Assembly: GCF_002871915.2 (NCBI RefSeq)
Contig: NZ_CP126958.1
Span: 1,798,001 to 1,862,000, forward strand
Length of the DNA: 64,000 nucleotides
Direction of reading: 5' to 3'
Source: Aerococcus loyolae
Lineage (GTDB): Bacteria > Bacillota > Bacilli > Lactobacillales > Aerococcaceae
Position numbers and translations under genes: made by a program. Position 1 is the stretch's first letter; each line of letters opens with the position of its first letter. Shown here piece by piece: positions 43,217 through 51,722 of this stretch. The notes under the pieces are model-generated. The model was not told the DNA's origin. It made no database searches and saw only the letters and a list, made by a program, of their open reading frames with translations.

Positions 43217-44347
43217 TGGATTCAGGATAAGCTAAAGGATGTTGCCGATGTTAGAGATGGTACACATGATTCTCCCAAATATCTATCAGCAGGAATTCCA
43301 TTAGTTACTTCTAAAAACGTGAGTAATGGACAAATTAATTACGATGGAGTTAACTACATATCCTTAGAGGATTATAAAAAGATCAATACTCGCTCAAAAG
43401 TTGACATTAATGATATTCTTATGGGAATGATAGGAACTATTGGCAATTTAGCACTCATCCATACAGAACCTTCGTTTGCTATTAAGAACGTGGCATTAAT
43501 CAAGGATACTCAACAAATATTTTATCTTTTTTTATATTATTATCTTCAATCTCCATATATTACTAAACAGTTATTTATTAGCTTGGACGGGGGAACTCAA
43601 AAATTTATATCATTAAAGAAAATACGCAATCTGTTCATTCGAAAAACGAACTCTTTAGAACAAAAAAGGGTTAGTTACTTCTTTAAGTCGTTAGACTCTA
43701 TTATTACTCTTGAGCAGAAAAAAATTGAGAAATTAGAGCTGTTGAAAGAGTATCTTTTGCAGAATATGTTTGCTGATGAAAGTGGCTATCCTAAGGTTAG
43801 ATTTAGTGGTTTTACAGAAGAGTGGATTCAGGATAAGGGGAAAAATATATTCAATAAGAGAAATGAAACCAGCGATCAAAGCTATAGAAAAAATATACAA
43901 TTAGAAAATATAGAGAGTTCTACCGGAAGATTGATTGGAAATACTAGTGAGGGAAACGAATCTAATTCAATATTCTACAAAGGTGATGTGCTGTATGGTC
44001 GTTTACGCCCCTATCTTAATAAATGGTGGCTTGCTTCAGAAGATGGTAATAAAAGTGGAGAAATATGGGCGTTGTACCCTATTAGTCGCATAACCAACTT
44101 ATTTTTATATTTTCTTGTACAAAGTTTTACCTTTTATAAATCAGCTAATATATCTTCAGGAAGTAGAATGCCTAGGGCGGATTGGAAAATTATCACCAAC
44201 CAATATTTCAATATTCCTAAACCCAAAGAACAAGAGAAGATTAGTAAGTTTATCCATAAACTAGAAGCTATTATTACTCTTGAGCAAACTAAACTCGACA
44301 ATTTAAGTGCCCTAAAACAAAAACTTCTCTCATCATTATTCATCTAA
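43217..44347 (+). pseudogene. hsdS': Silent, start-less hsdS cassette with two target-recognition domains
   Basis: The frame opens at WIQDKLKDVADVRDGTHDSP, the point where HsdS proteins follow their ...GFTDDW start. It runs through TRD1, the central helices (IITLEQKKIEKLELLKEYLL), a second GFTEEWIQDKGK, TRD2 and the terminal helices (LEQTKLDNLSALKQKLLSSLF). No start codon or ribosome site precedes it and a TGA lies in frame at 43193-43195; a GTG at 43319 would delete the start of TRD1. It lies opposite to the expressed hsdS and shares recombination-size repeats with it, so it reads as a donor cassette rather than a dead gene. Confidence 0.8.
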
Positions 44348-44353
44348 AAATCA

Positions 44354-44400
44354 ATAAAATCGCCTCTGCTAGTTAAATCAGCAAAGGCGATTTTATTTTT
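44354..44400. terminator. Bidirectional terminator
   Basis: AAAATCGCCT/AGGCGATTTT stem with CTGCT and AGCA inside, flanked by A- and T-runs. It lies between the hsdS cassette and the toxin-antitoxin pair. Confidence 0.82.
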
Positions 44401-44653
44401 AATAATGGTATTTGCAAGACAGGACTTCAATGGCATCGTCTGTGACGCGATAGACTAAGCGATCTTGTCTCGTCAGCCGTCGTGACCAATAGCCAGATAG
44501 GTCATACTTCAAGGGCTCCGGCTTACCTAAGCCTTGGTATGGGTCTTCTTTAATGGCTCGCAAGAGGCGGTAGATTTTATCATAAACTTTTTGATCATTT
44601 TCTCTCCAGGCCTCGCGTTCAATCACAGACCGTCGACTCCAATGAACTTTCAT
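44399..44653 (-). CDS. yoeB: YoeB/Txe-type ribosome-dependent mRNA interferase
   Basis: An 84-residue toxin of the RelE superfamily: IKEDPYQGLGKPEPLKYDLSG, WSRRLTRQDRLVYRV and the C-terminal LSCKYHY with the catalytic-type His and Tyr are YoeB/Txe signatures. It cleaves mRNA on the ribosome. Its ATG overlaps the antitoxin stop (TGATG). Confidence 0.92.
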   Translation of the reverse strand: MKVHWSRRSVIEREAWRENDQKVYDKIYRLLRAIKEDPYQGLGKPEPLKYDLSGYWSRRLTRQDRLVYRVTDDAIEVLSCKYHY

Positions 44654-44898
44654 CAGATCTCCTCAACTTCATAATCGCCACGATCGAGTTCATCCATGGC
44701 TTGATAGAGGTTCTCACGGTTAGCACGACTGGATAAGAGATGATAAGTCTCCATCAAACTATCGAAATCGGATTTAGCCATCACAACCACATCATTGCCG
44801 TTCTGAGATGTGACAGTATATTCAATGGCATCCTCATTAATCTGATCCATGTAATGTTTCATATTTTGCCTAAAATCACTGTAATTCGTTACTTCCAT
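44653..44898 (-). CDS. yefM: YefM/Axe (Phd-family) antitoxin
   Basis: An 81-residue antitoxin: MEVTNYSDFRQNMKHYMDQIN is the Phd/YefM DNA-binding fold and the acidic tail (DELDRGDYEVEEI) binds the toxin. ATG 44898 has GAGGTG upstream; an ATG at 44952 adds 18 residues without a site. Autoregulation of the pair is expected. Confidence 0.9.
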   Translation of the reverse strand: MEVTNYSDFRQNMKHYMDQINEDAIEYTVTSQNGNDVVVMAKSDFDSLMETYHLLSSRANRENLYQAMDELDRGDYEVEEI

Positions 44899-44952
44899 CC
44901 TTCTCACCTCATTAATATTGTACAATAACTTGTACAAGCTTTCAATTAACAA

Positions 44953-45873
44953 CTATAATCTACAAAGAATTTCCATCATCTTGTTATTATCCTTATCTTC
45001 TAACTCTTGGATAATATGCAAGTAAGTTTTCTGAGTAGTCGCCATATTAGCGTGACCCAGACGTTTAGCCACACTCGCAATCGATACGCCACCGTAAAGT
45101 AGCAAGGAAGCGTGGGTATGACGCAAGGCATGAATCGTGATTTCTGGAATCTCCGCTTGCTGGCATAATTTAGCCAGACGTTGGTTGATTGTCGAATTAT
45201 GGATACGACCTTGGACAAAAATCGGACGCTGAAGTGGAAAAGTTTGAATTAATTGTTGGAATTGTAGGGTTAACTGCCAATCCAAACGAATCTTACGGAC
45301 CGACGAAGCATTCTTCGTCGGTACAAATCCACCTTCGCTCTTCTTATAGTCCCAGGTTTTATTAATCGACAGCATGTGCTGGCTGAAATTAAAGTCTTCA
45401 GGTGTGACACCCAATGCTTCACTGAACCGTAAACCGGTCTTGGCGACCAAGAGAATAAGCCAATCATAAGAAATCTCCGGCTGCAGGTGCAATTGATTCA
45501 ATAGTTTATGCAAGTCCTCTTGATTTAAATATTTAGCTTTCTTAGCTTTTCCCTTGATCCCTTTAATCACAACTTTTCGCGTGGGGTCACGGTCAATCAA
45601 TCCCTCATCATAAGCTTCAAGGATCGCCCCCTTCACCAGGTGATGGAAGTCTAAGGTGGTTTGCTTCTCATGAGTCTGGGCAAACTGATTCAGTAAACTT
45701 TGATAATTCTTCTTCGTCAACTGGTCCAAGCTTAAGTCTGGCGCTAGACTTTTCAAATGCCGCCAAGTTAGATCATATTTCCTCAAGGTCACATCCCGCA
45801 CGGCCCCTAACTTATAGAGTTCAAACCACTCCTTAAAATACTGGTGAAAAAGAATCTTTCGTTTCCTTACCAT
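44953..45873 (-). CDS. Tyrosine recombinase of the hsdS locus
   Basis: A 306-residue site-specific recombinase with the full catalytic set: Arg149 (TGLRFSEAL), Lys187 (PTKNASS), His248 and Arg251 (IHALRHTHA), His274 (RLGHANMAT) and Tyr284 (KTYLHI). The N-terminal part is a SAM-like core-binding domain. It lies between inverted hsdS sequences, the arrangement of CreX/PsrA-type enzymes that shuffle hsdS genes in streptococci and lactobacilli. AGGAGG precedes the ATG. A relic-integrase role is less likely because no element borders it. Confidence 0.88.
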   Translation of the reverse strand: MVRKRKILFHQYFKEWFELYKLGAVRDVTLRKYDLTWRHLKSLAPDLSLDQLTKKNYQSLLNQFAQTHEKQTTLDFHHLVKGAILEAYDEGLIDRDPTRKVVIKGIKGKAKKAKYLNQEDLHKLLNQLHLQPEISYDWLILLVAKTGLRFSEALGVTPEDFNFSQHMLSINKTWDYKKSEGGFVPTKNASSVRKIRLDWQLTLQFQQLIQTFPLQRPIFVQGRIHNSTINQRLAKLCQQAEIPEITIHALRHTHASLLLYGGVSIASVAKRLGHANMATTQKTYLHIIQELEDKDNNKMMEILCRL

Positions 45874-46164
45874 AGTAAAACCTCCTGATAATATTTGTTC
45901 AAATGAACTTTATTATTATCAGGAAGTTTACTGAGAAGTTAAATAAAGATTGAAGAAGTTTGATTTTTAAGGCTTGGTATTTTTTTATTTCGTTTATTCA
46001 AGAGTGATCATTTATAGATTTTTTACTGATAGATGCTATCTTCTTTTGCTCATTCAAATTCAAATATCGATAGAGAGTTAGATTTCTCAAATGGTCTATA
46101 GGCATATTTTTGATTGACAATGTATACTAATTGTATTATTGTTGTTTTGAAAGGAGATGATATC
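45874..46164. other. Intergenic region with the relB promoter
   Basis: A TTGACA lies at 46114-46119, followed by TATACT and TATTAT candidates, upstream of relB. Otherwise AT-rich without a supported gene. Confidence 0.45.
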
Positions 46165-46440
46165 GTGGCAACAAGTCCTACTCAAATTCGTATTGATGCT
46201 AAAGTCAAATCAGAAGCAAATGAACTTTTCAATGAACTTGGCATTGATATGTCTAGTGCCGTAAACATGTTCTTGCGTCAGTGCATTCTACGTGGTGGTC
46301 TTCCTTTTAGCGTGGAACTTCCTCGATTCAATGAAGCTACCCTAAATGCGATGGCGGAGGCTAGAAGAGTTTCCAGAGATCCTGACACACCCTCTTATTC
46401 TTCTATGGAAGAGCTAAAGAAAGCACTACTGTCTGAGTGA
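46165..46440 (+). CDS. dinJ: RelB/DinJ-family antitoxin
   Basis: A 91-residue antitoxin with an N-terminal ribbon-helix-helix (TQIRIDAKVKSEANELFNELG, then MSSAVNMFLRQCI), the DinJ signature. GTG start at 46165 with AAAGGAG eight bases upstream; a longer frame from 46114 overlaps the promoter. It is co-transcribed with yafQ and overlaps it by one base. Confidence 0.9.
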   Translation: MATSPTQIRIDAKVKSEANELFNELGIDMSSAVNMFLRQCILRGGLPFSVELPRFNEATLNAMAEARRVSRDPDTPSYSSMEELKKALLSE

Positions 46441-46718
46441 TGTACAAAGTCAAGTTCACGAACGCTTATAAGAAAAGCTATAAGCGCATGTTTAAACGTG
46501 GAGTCGATCTCTCCCTCTTAGATGAAGTGGTTGATAACTTAAGGCGAGGTATTCAACTTGATCCTAGATACAAAAACCACATGCTAAAAGGAAAGTTCTC
46601 CGGTTACTTTGAGTGTCACATTAAACCGGATTGGTTACTCATTTATCTGATAGAAGATGATATTCTTACCCTCACGCTTATCGATACAGGTAGTCACTCA
46701 GATCTATTCAACCTATAA
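46440..46718 (+). CDS. yafQ: YafQ-type mRNA interferase toxin
   Basis: A 92-residue RelE-superfamily toxin: YKKSYKRMFKRG, HMLKGKFSGYFECHI, PDWLLIYL and TLTLIDTGSHSDLF are YafQ signatures, including the His-Asp-His-type catalytic surroundings. The ATG lies inside the antitoxin stop (TGATG). A weak hairpin with a T-run follows at 46718-46750. Confidence 0.9.
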   Translation: MYKVKFTNAYKKSYKRMFKRGVDLSLLDEVVDNLRRGIQLDPRYKNHMLKGKFSGYFECHIKPDWLLIYLIEDDILTLTLIDTGSHSDLFNL

Positions 46719-46912
46719 ATGGTCCTTCTAATAGGAGTGGTCATTTTTTAGTGCGTCCGACACGGGTGATAATTTAGGCTTGTAAGTTTCCTGCAGGTTT
46801 GAGGGTAAGTTATGAAAAGTCCTGTTCTGTAATATCATTATTGAAATAGAAGTGTCGGAAGAAGAGTAATCGAAAGAAAATCAACGATTAGAAATTTTTC
46901 CACAGTTCAAAA

Positions 46913-46952
46913 TGAAATCTCCTCTATGTTTCCTGGATAGAGGAGATTTTAC
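46913..46952 (-). terminator. Terminator of the hsdM-hsdS transcript
   Basis: AAATCTCCTCTAT pairs with ATAGAGGAGATTT around a short loop. It lies just past the hsdS stop. Confidence 0.82.
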
Positions 46953-46957
46953 TTAAC

Positions 46958-47578
46958 TTAGACAAATAGCGAAGAGAGAAGTTTTTGTTTTAGGGCATTT
47001 AACTTCTCTAGTTTAGTTTGCTCAAGAGTAATAATGTTTAAAATTGTTTCAAGTATTTTTCCAATTCTTTTTTGTTCCAATAGATTTTTAGGCAACACTA
47101 AATTGAATTTACTCAATTCTTTTATAGTTATTGTTTTAATGGTACCTCCAGGAGCTTTTCTAGCTTTCTCTATAAATAGGTTACTTAATAAAAAAGTAAA
47201 AAACAATTTATTTAAATTTTGATTTAGTTTTTCTATTATTAAGAGTGTTCGATCTACGTATGCAGGATACTGTGTAATCGCTACTCGCCCGATACTTCCT
47301 TGCAAAGTAATAACAATAGTATCTTGTGGGGCATAGACACTATTCGGCATAGCTTTTTTGCTAATTTTCCTCTTAGTATTCTTATGTAATTGAAAATTAT
47401 CATTTACATCGGCAACTTGAACAAAGGGCATACCATTATCATCATACCACCTAGGATCACCATAAGGTTGAGGAAAAGATCCTCTTCTATATTCTGCAAC
47501 ATCACCCAACTCACGCTGAATCCAATCATCCGTGAATCCTTTGAACCTTAGCTCAGGTTGTTTTCTTTCTTCTGCCAT
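46958..47578 (-). CDS. hsdS: Type I specificity subunit, half-size (one TRD)
   Basis: A 206-residue HsdS: the start MAEERKQPELRFKGFTDDWIQ, one target-recognition domain (about 25-170) and one conserved helix (LEQTKLEKLNALKQKLLSSLF). Normal subunits have two TRDs and about 400 residues, so this copy would have to dimerise or is one state of a switching gene. It starts one base inside the hsdM stop (TAATG). Its 3' 26 bases of conserved-helix sequence repeat exactly, inverted, in the silent cassette. Confidence 0.88.
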   Translation of the reverse strand: MAEERKQPELRFKGFTDDWIQRELGDVAEYRRGSFPQPYGDPRWYDDNGMPFVQVADVNDNFQLHKNTKRKISKKAMPNSVYAPQDTIVITLQGSIGRVAITQYPAYVDRTLLIIEKLNQNLNKLFFTFLLSNLFIEKARKAPGGTIKTITIKELSKFNLVLPKNLLEQKRIGKILETILNIITLEQTKLEKLNALKQKLLSSLFV

Positions 47579-48490
47579 TATTTAAACACATCCTTTATCG
47601 CCTGAATGAGTTCTGCGGTATCGTCCGTCACCTGCAGGTCATCCACCATGTCTAGGAATTCGGTTGTCGTTTTTTCCAGTTCTTGGTTGATCTCTTGCAT
47701 GTCCTTGCTGACTTGGACAATATCAATGGGTTCAGGTTCTTCGAAGGTATCCACATAGCGAGGGATATTGAGGTTATAGTCATTCTCTTGAATTTCTTCA
47801 TAACTTGCCTTGTGCGCATATTTTTCCACGTCTTCACGGCGGTTGTAGGTATCAATAATCTTATTAATATGGTCTTCCGTTAAGATATTTTGCGTCTTCA
47901 CCTTTTCAAACTCTTTAGACGCATCAATAAAGAAAACATCACGGCTAGTTCGATTCTTCTTCAAGACAATAATCGTTGTCGGGATGCTGGTATTGTAAAA
48001 GAGGTTCTCAGGTAAACCGATCACCGCATCAATATACCCATTCTCAAGCATGGCCTGACGTAATTTCCCCTCGGATGCGCCACGGAAGAGCACCCCATGA
48101 GGCAAGACGATGCACATGGTGCCATCTGTCCGCAAGTGGTAGAAGCCATGGAGCAAGAAGGCAAAATCTGCCCGTGACTTAGGCGGTAGGACCCCATAGG
48201 CCGCAAAGCGTGGATCATCGAGGAAGCCCTTATCAGCCGACCACTTCTGCGAATAAGGGGGATTCATTAGGACCACATCGAAGTTAGTGGGTTCGTCAGT
48301 TGGCCAGTCAGCATCCAGGGTATCTCCGTTGCGCAATTTTTGATGGTCATTTGGTACCCCGTGGAGCATCATGTTCATCTTAGCCAGGTTGTAGGTCGAG
48401 GTATTGATTTCTTGACCGAAGTAACGGATAGAATTTTCAACATTTTCATCGGCATATTTCTTAGTATTTAGGAGCAAAGAGCCCGAGCCC
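47578..48490 (-). pseudogene. hsdM: Type I methyltransferase subunit M, 5' part removed by element insertion
   Basis: About 300 C-terminal residues of HsdM. The methyltransferase motif NPPY is present (VVLMNPPYSQKW). The frame breaks at GSGSLLLNTKKYADENV: the preceding AdoMet-binding motif I (...TCGSGS) is interrupted at about 48490, where the integrative element begins. The missing N-terminal part should lie at the other end of the element, outside the window. Without it no active methylase can be made unless the element excises. Confidence 0.9.
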
Positions 48491-48565
48491 TCTCATGTCA
48501 AGCTTATGACAAAAAAGGGGTTATAGTTATGTAATGTAAAAGAGAGTGATTGCTCACTCCCTTTG

Positions 48566-50059
48566 CTATTTCCATATTATGTTCAACACTTCGTTTCCTT
48601 CACAGAATACTGAGTCTATATATTTTTCCATCAATTCTCTGGTAAGTTTAGTGTTGTCTATTACTTCTTTTTCTTCTTTTGCTTTTTTTATTTTTTCTTT
48701 TATTGCTTGTATTTCTTCATCTATCGAATTTTTAGAGTCAATGAATTTTTGTCTATTCATCTTGCCCAATTTATACTTCTCAAAACTTTGCATTTTTTTA
48801 GCTTCAAGATCTTCGATAGATTTTTCCATAGGTTTAACTTTTACTTTTTCATCCTTGATTGGATCTTCTAAACCGTATTTTTCTTTTATTGATTCAAATA
48901 CTTGCTCTTCAAGGCTTCCTGCTCTTGAGTTCTTATGTTTTACATTATTACACTTACATATCCTACAAGTAAAATATGTGTGTACTCTAAGGCTTCCATC
49001 AGGTCTTTTGTGTTTTGATTGAGTACATCCTAGAATGTGATTACAGGTTGGACATTTTGCAAAACCTTGTAGTGGAGATTTCTTTCTCCATTCATAATCG
49101 GTATTTTTACCTTTCATAAACAGATTCTTCTCTTTAATTTTTTGAACTTTTTCAAAGTCTTCTTTAGATATAATAGCTTCATGGTTATTCTCAACTCTTC
49201 CCCATTCTTCTTTTGGTTTGAATTTAAAAGAAGATGGATTTAAAACTGACTTGTCTTGCATATTGAAAGTGTAAGTTCCAGTATAATTTTCATTTGCTAA
49301 TACATCTATTACATTTCCATTAGTCCAAGTTGGTCTAGGTTTTTTCGCAGTCCTAATAATTGAATACTCAAAATCAAGATTGGTTAATTCACTCTTTCTT
49401 TTTGATGGTGTTGGTATCTTTTCTTCATTCAATATCTTAGCTATATTTCTTGAAGATATACCATCAAGTGCAAGTTTAAAAATCTTCTTTACTATCCAAG
49501 CTGTTTCTTCATCAACTATGATTTTGTGTCTATCATTAGGATCTTTCATGTATCCTAAAGGTGGACTCCAAGCTAAAAACTTTCCTTGTTTTTTAAGTGT
49601 AGTCATAGATGACTTTACCTTTTCAGAAATATCTTTTGTGTAGAAATCATATAATAGTCCCTTGAATTGAATATCTAAATCTGTTCCATTTCCTTTTTCT
49701 TTGTTACTATCATAGCCATCATTTATGGCAATGAATCTTACTCCAAGGAATGGAAATATATTTTCAAGATAATCTCCAAGCGTTATATAATCTCTCATAA
49801 ATCTGGACAAGTCTTTTACAATTATCGTCTGGATATTATTTTTCTTTACATCTTCCAGCATTCTTTGAAAGGCTGGTCTATTTTCATTTGTTCCAGAATA
49901 TCCGTCATCAACATATTCTTCTCTTGTGAAGTTCTTAAATTCTTCATTCTTGTCGAGATAATCGTTTAGATATGCTCTTTGGTTTATGATACTTTCACTT
50001 TCATCAGTCTTTATCATATCTTCAACGGATAATCTAATATAAAGAGCAATCTTACTCAT
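48566..50059 (-). CDS. Large serine recombinase 1 (nearest the att site)
   Basis: A 497-residue recombinase: N-terminal resolvase domain with catalytic Ser in YIRLSVED (about residue 10) and YSGTNENRPAF, recombinase domain, zinc ribbon (CPTCNHILGC ... CRICKC) and a short coiled coil (KEKIKKAKEEKEV). It overlaps the next gene by eight bases. The three recombinases probably act together in integration and excision. Confidence 0.92.
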   Translation of the reverse strand: MSKIALYIRLSVEDMIKTDESESIINQRAYLNDYLDKNEEFKNFTREEYVDDGYSGTNENRPAFQRMLEDVKKNNIQTIIVKDLSRFMRDYITLGDYLENIFPFLGVRFIAINDGYDSNKEKGNGTDLDIQFKGLLYDFYTKDISEKVKSSMTTLKKQGKFLAWSPPLGYMKDPNDRHKIIVDEETAWIVKKIFKLALDGISSRNIAKILNEEKIPTPSKRKSELTNLDFEYSIIRTAKKPRPTWTNGNVIDVLANENYTGTYTFNMQDKSVLNPSSFKFKPKEEWGRVENNHEAIISKEDFEKVQKIKEKNLFMKGKNTDYEWRKKSPLQGFAKCPTCNHILGCTQSKHKRPDGSLRVHTYFTCRICKCNNVKHKNSRAGSLEEQVFESIKEKYGLEDPIKDEKVKVKPMEKSIEDLEAKKMQSFEKYKLGKMNRQKFIDSKNSIDEEIQAIKEKIKKAKEEKEVIDNTKLTRELMEKYIDSVFCEGNEVLNIIWK

Positions 50060-51722
50060 CGTCTGTTCCTCCTACCAAATTATCTATATTGAATTTAAAG
50101 ACTATTTCAAATTCGTGTTTATCATAAACTATTATTTTTTCAATTAAGCTATGGATTAAATCGCCAGGTAGCTTTTCCAAATTCTTTGAAGCATATAAAT
50201 CATTTATCCATTTTGTTGATTTTAATCTTTCTTTTTTAAGCTTTGATATATTAACTTCAATTGCTGAAATCTCGTTATCAAATGTAGACATATGACTTTG
50301 AGCAATCTCTCTTCTTAATATATACTCATCTCTATCAATCTTACCTAGACTATATTCTTCATAGGCTCTTTGAATGATATTTTCTTCATTTATATTTTTT
50401 CTTTTAAGATTTTCAATGTCTTTCTTAAAAGTATCTGTCGCTTTATTAAACCTAGCTTTAATTCGATTTATAAATTTTGTCTTGCTAGTTGTCTTCATAA
50501 TAAACTCAGAAACTTTATCACTAATAGCCTGATCTAAATCTCTTTCCATAATGAATACTGATTTTTCGGGTTTTATACTTCCACTAAATCTCTCATTCTG
50601 AAATGAATAGTAAAGTCTATCTCTATTCTTACCATAGATACGAGTTCTTCTATTAAGTTCTTTGCCAGTATTATTATTGATTACAAGACCTTTAAATCTG
50701 TTCTCATAGTCCCTATTTTCAAAATTGTGCATTGGCGAACTGAAAACATGATTTTTCTTTCTTTCTTGTCTTTCTCGTAAGATTCTTTCGTGAACTTCCT
50801 TAGAAATGATTGCTTCATGTGCATTCTCACAAATTATATACTGACTTTCATCTACAAAATGTTGCTTAATTCCTTTTGCAAGATTTTGTTGCTTAACTCC
50901 TTGTACTAAAGTCCCCGTATAAGCTGGGTTTGTAAGCATTTTTGAAATTGTCCCTTTATTCCATTCAGGATCATCATCTTGTCTGTAAACTCTCCCAGTT
51001 TTATAGTAAATCATTCCAGGAGCATAGCCTTTTTCATTAAAATGCTTTGCGACTTCATATTGGCTTTTGCCTTGAAGAGTCAAATCAAACATCTCTTCCA
51101 CAATAAATCTAACATTTTCATCAATTACAAGCTTTTGACCTTCTTTAGATTTTTTAATCTTGTACCCGTAAGGTGGAACAGATCCAATAAAGTATCCATT
51201 TCTTGCTCTATTGTGTTTTGAGGTCTTTATCTTAACTGAAATATCCTTAGCATACATATCGTTGATAATATTTTTAAGAGTAACCTCAAAAGATTTCTTT
51301 GAATCTGTTTCTTTGACTGTGTCTAATTTATCATTAACTGAAATAAATCTAACACCTAAAAATGGAAAAACTTTATCAATCAATCTTCCCATTTCGAGAT
51401 ATTCTCTTCCAAGTCTTGATAAATCTCTGATAATAATGCAATTGATTCTTCTATCCCTAATATCTTGCATCATATTCTGAAATGATGGTCTTTCAAAGTT
51501 TGTTCCACTATATTCATAGTCAGTGTAAACTTCTAAAACATCTATATTTTCTTTTAATGCATATTCTTTACAAGACAGTATTTGAGTTTCTATTGAATAT
51601 GATTTTTCTCTCCACTCTTCTGTTCTTTCGTTAGATAGTCTTGTATAAATTCCGGCCTTAAAGACTTTTCTTTCTGTCTTTTCACTTTTCTTTTCAATAT
51701 ATCTTTTGGAAGTTCTTGCCAT
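50052..51722 (-). CDS. Large serine recombinase 2, without zinc-ribbon cysteines
   Basis: A 556-residue recombinase with catalytic Ser in YTRLSNERT, YSGTNFERPSF and RDLSRLGREY. Where the others have a cysteine zinc ribbon (about residues 340-400), this one has none (FENRDYENRFKG, then NNNTGKELN), so its DNA contact there is altered. A long coiled coil follows. It overlaps the third gene by one base. Confidence 0.92.
   Translation of the reverse strand: MARTSKRYIEKKSEKTERKVFKAGIYTRLSNERTEEWREKSYSIETQILSCKEYALKENIDVLEVYTDYEYSGTNFERPSFQNMMQDIRDRRINCIIIRDLSRLGREYLEMGRLIDKVFPFLGVRFISVNDKLDTVKETDSKKSFEVTLKNIINDMYAKDISVKIKTSKHNRARNGYFIGSVPPYGYKIKKSKEGQKLVIDENVRFIVEEMFDLTLQGKSQYEVAKHFNEKGYAPGMIYYKTGRVYRQDDDPEWNKGTISKMLTNPAYTGTLVQGVKQQNLAKGIKQHFVDESQYIICENAHEAIISKEVHERILRERQERKKNHVFSSPMHNFENRDYENRFKGLVINNNTGKELNRRTRIYGKNRDRLYYSFQNERFSGSIKPEKSVFIMERDLDQAISDKVSEFIMKTTSKTKFINRIKARFNKATDTFKKDIENLKRKNINEENIIQRAYEEYSLGKIDRDEYILRREIAQSHMSTFDNEISAIEVNISKLKKERLKSTKWINDLYASKNLEKLPGDLIHSLIEKIIVYDKHEFEIVFKFNIDNLVGGTDDE

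Noticed and set aside
43319..44347. Functional hsdS gene starting at GTG 43319
   Set aside because: The homologous frame continues upstream to 43217 through conserved HsdS residues; the GTG has no ribosome site and would remove part of TRD1.
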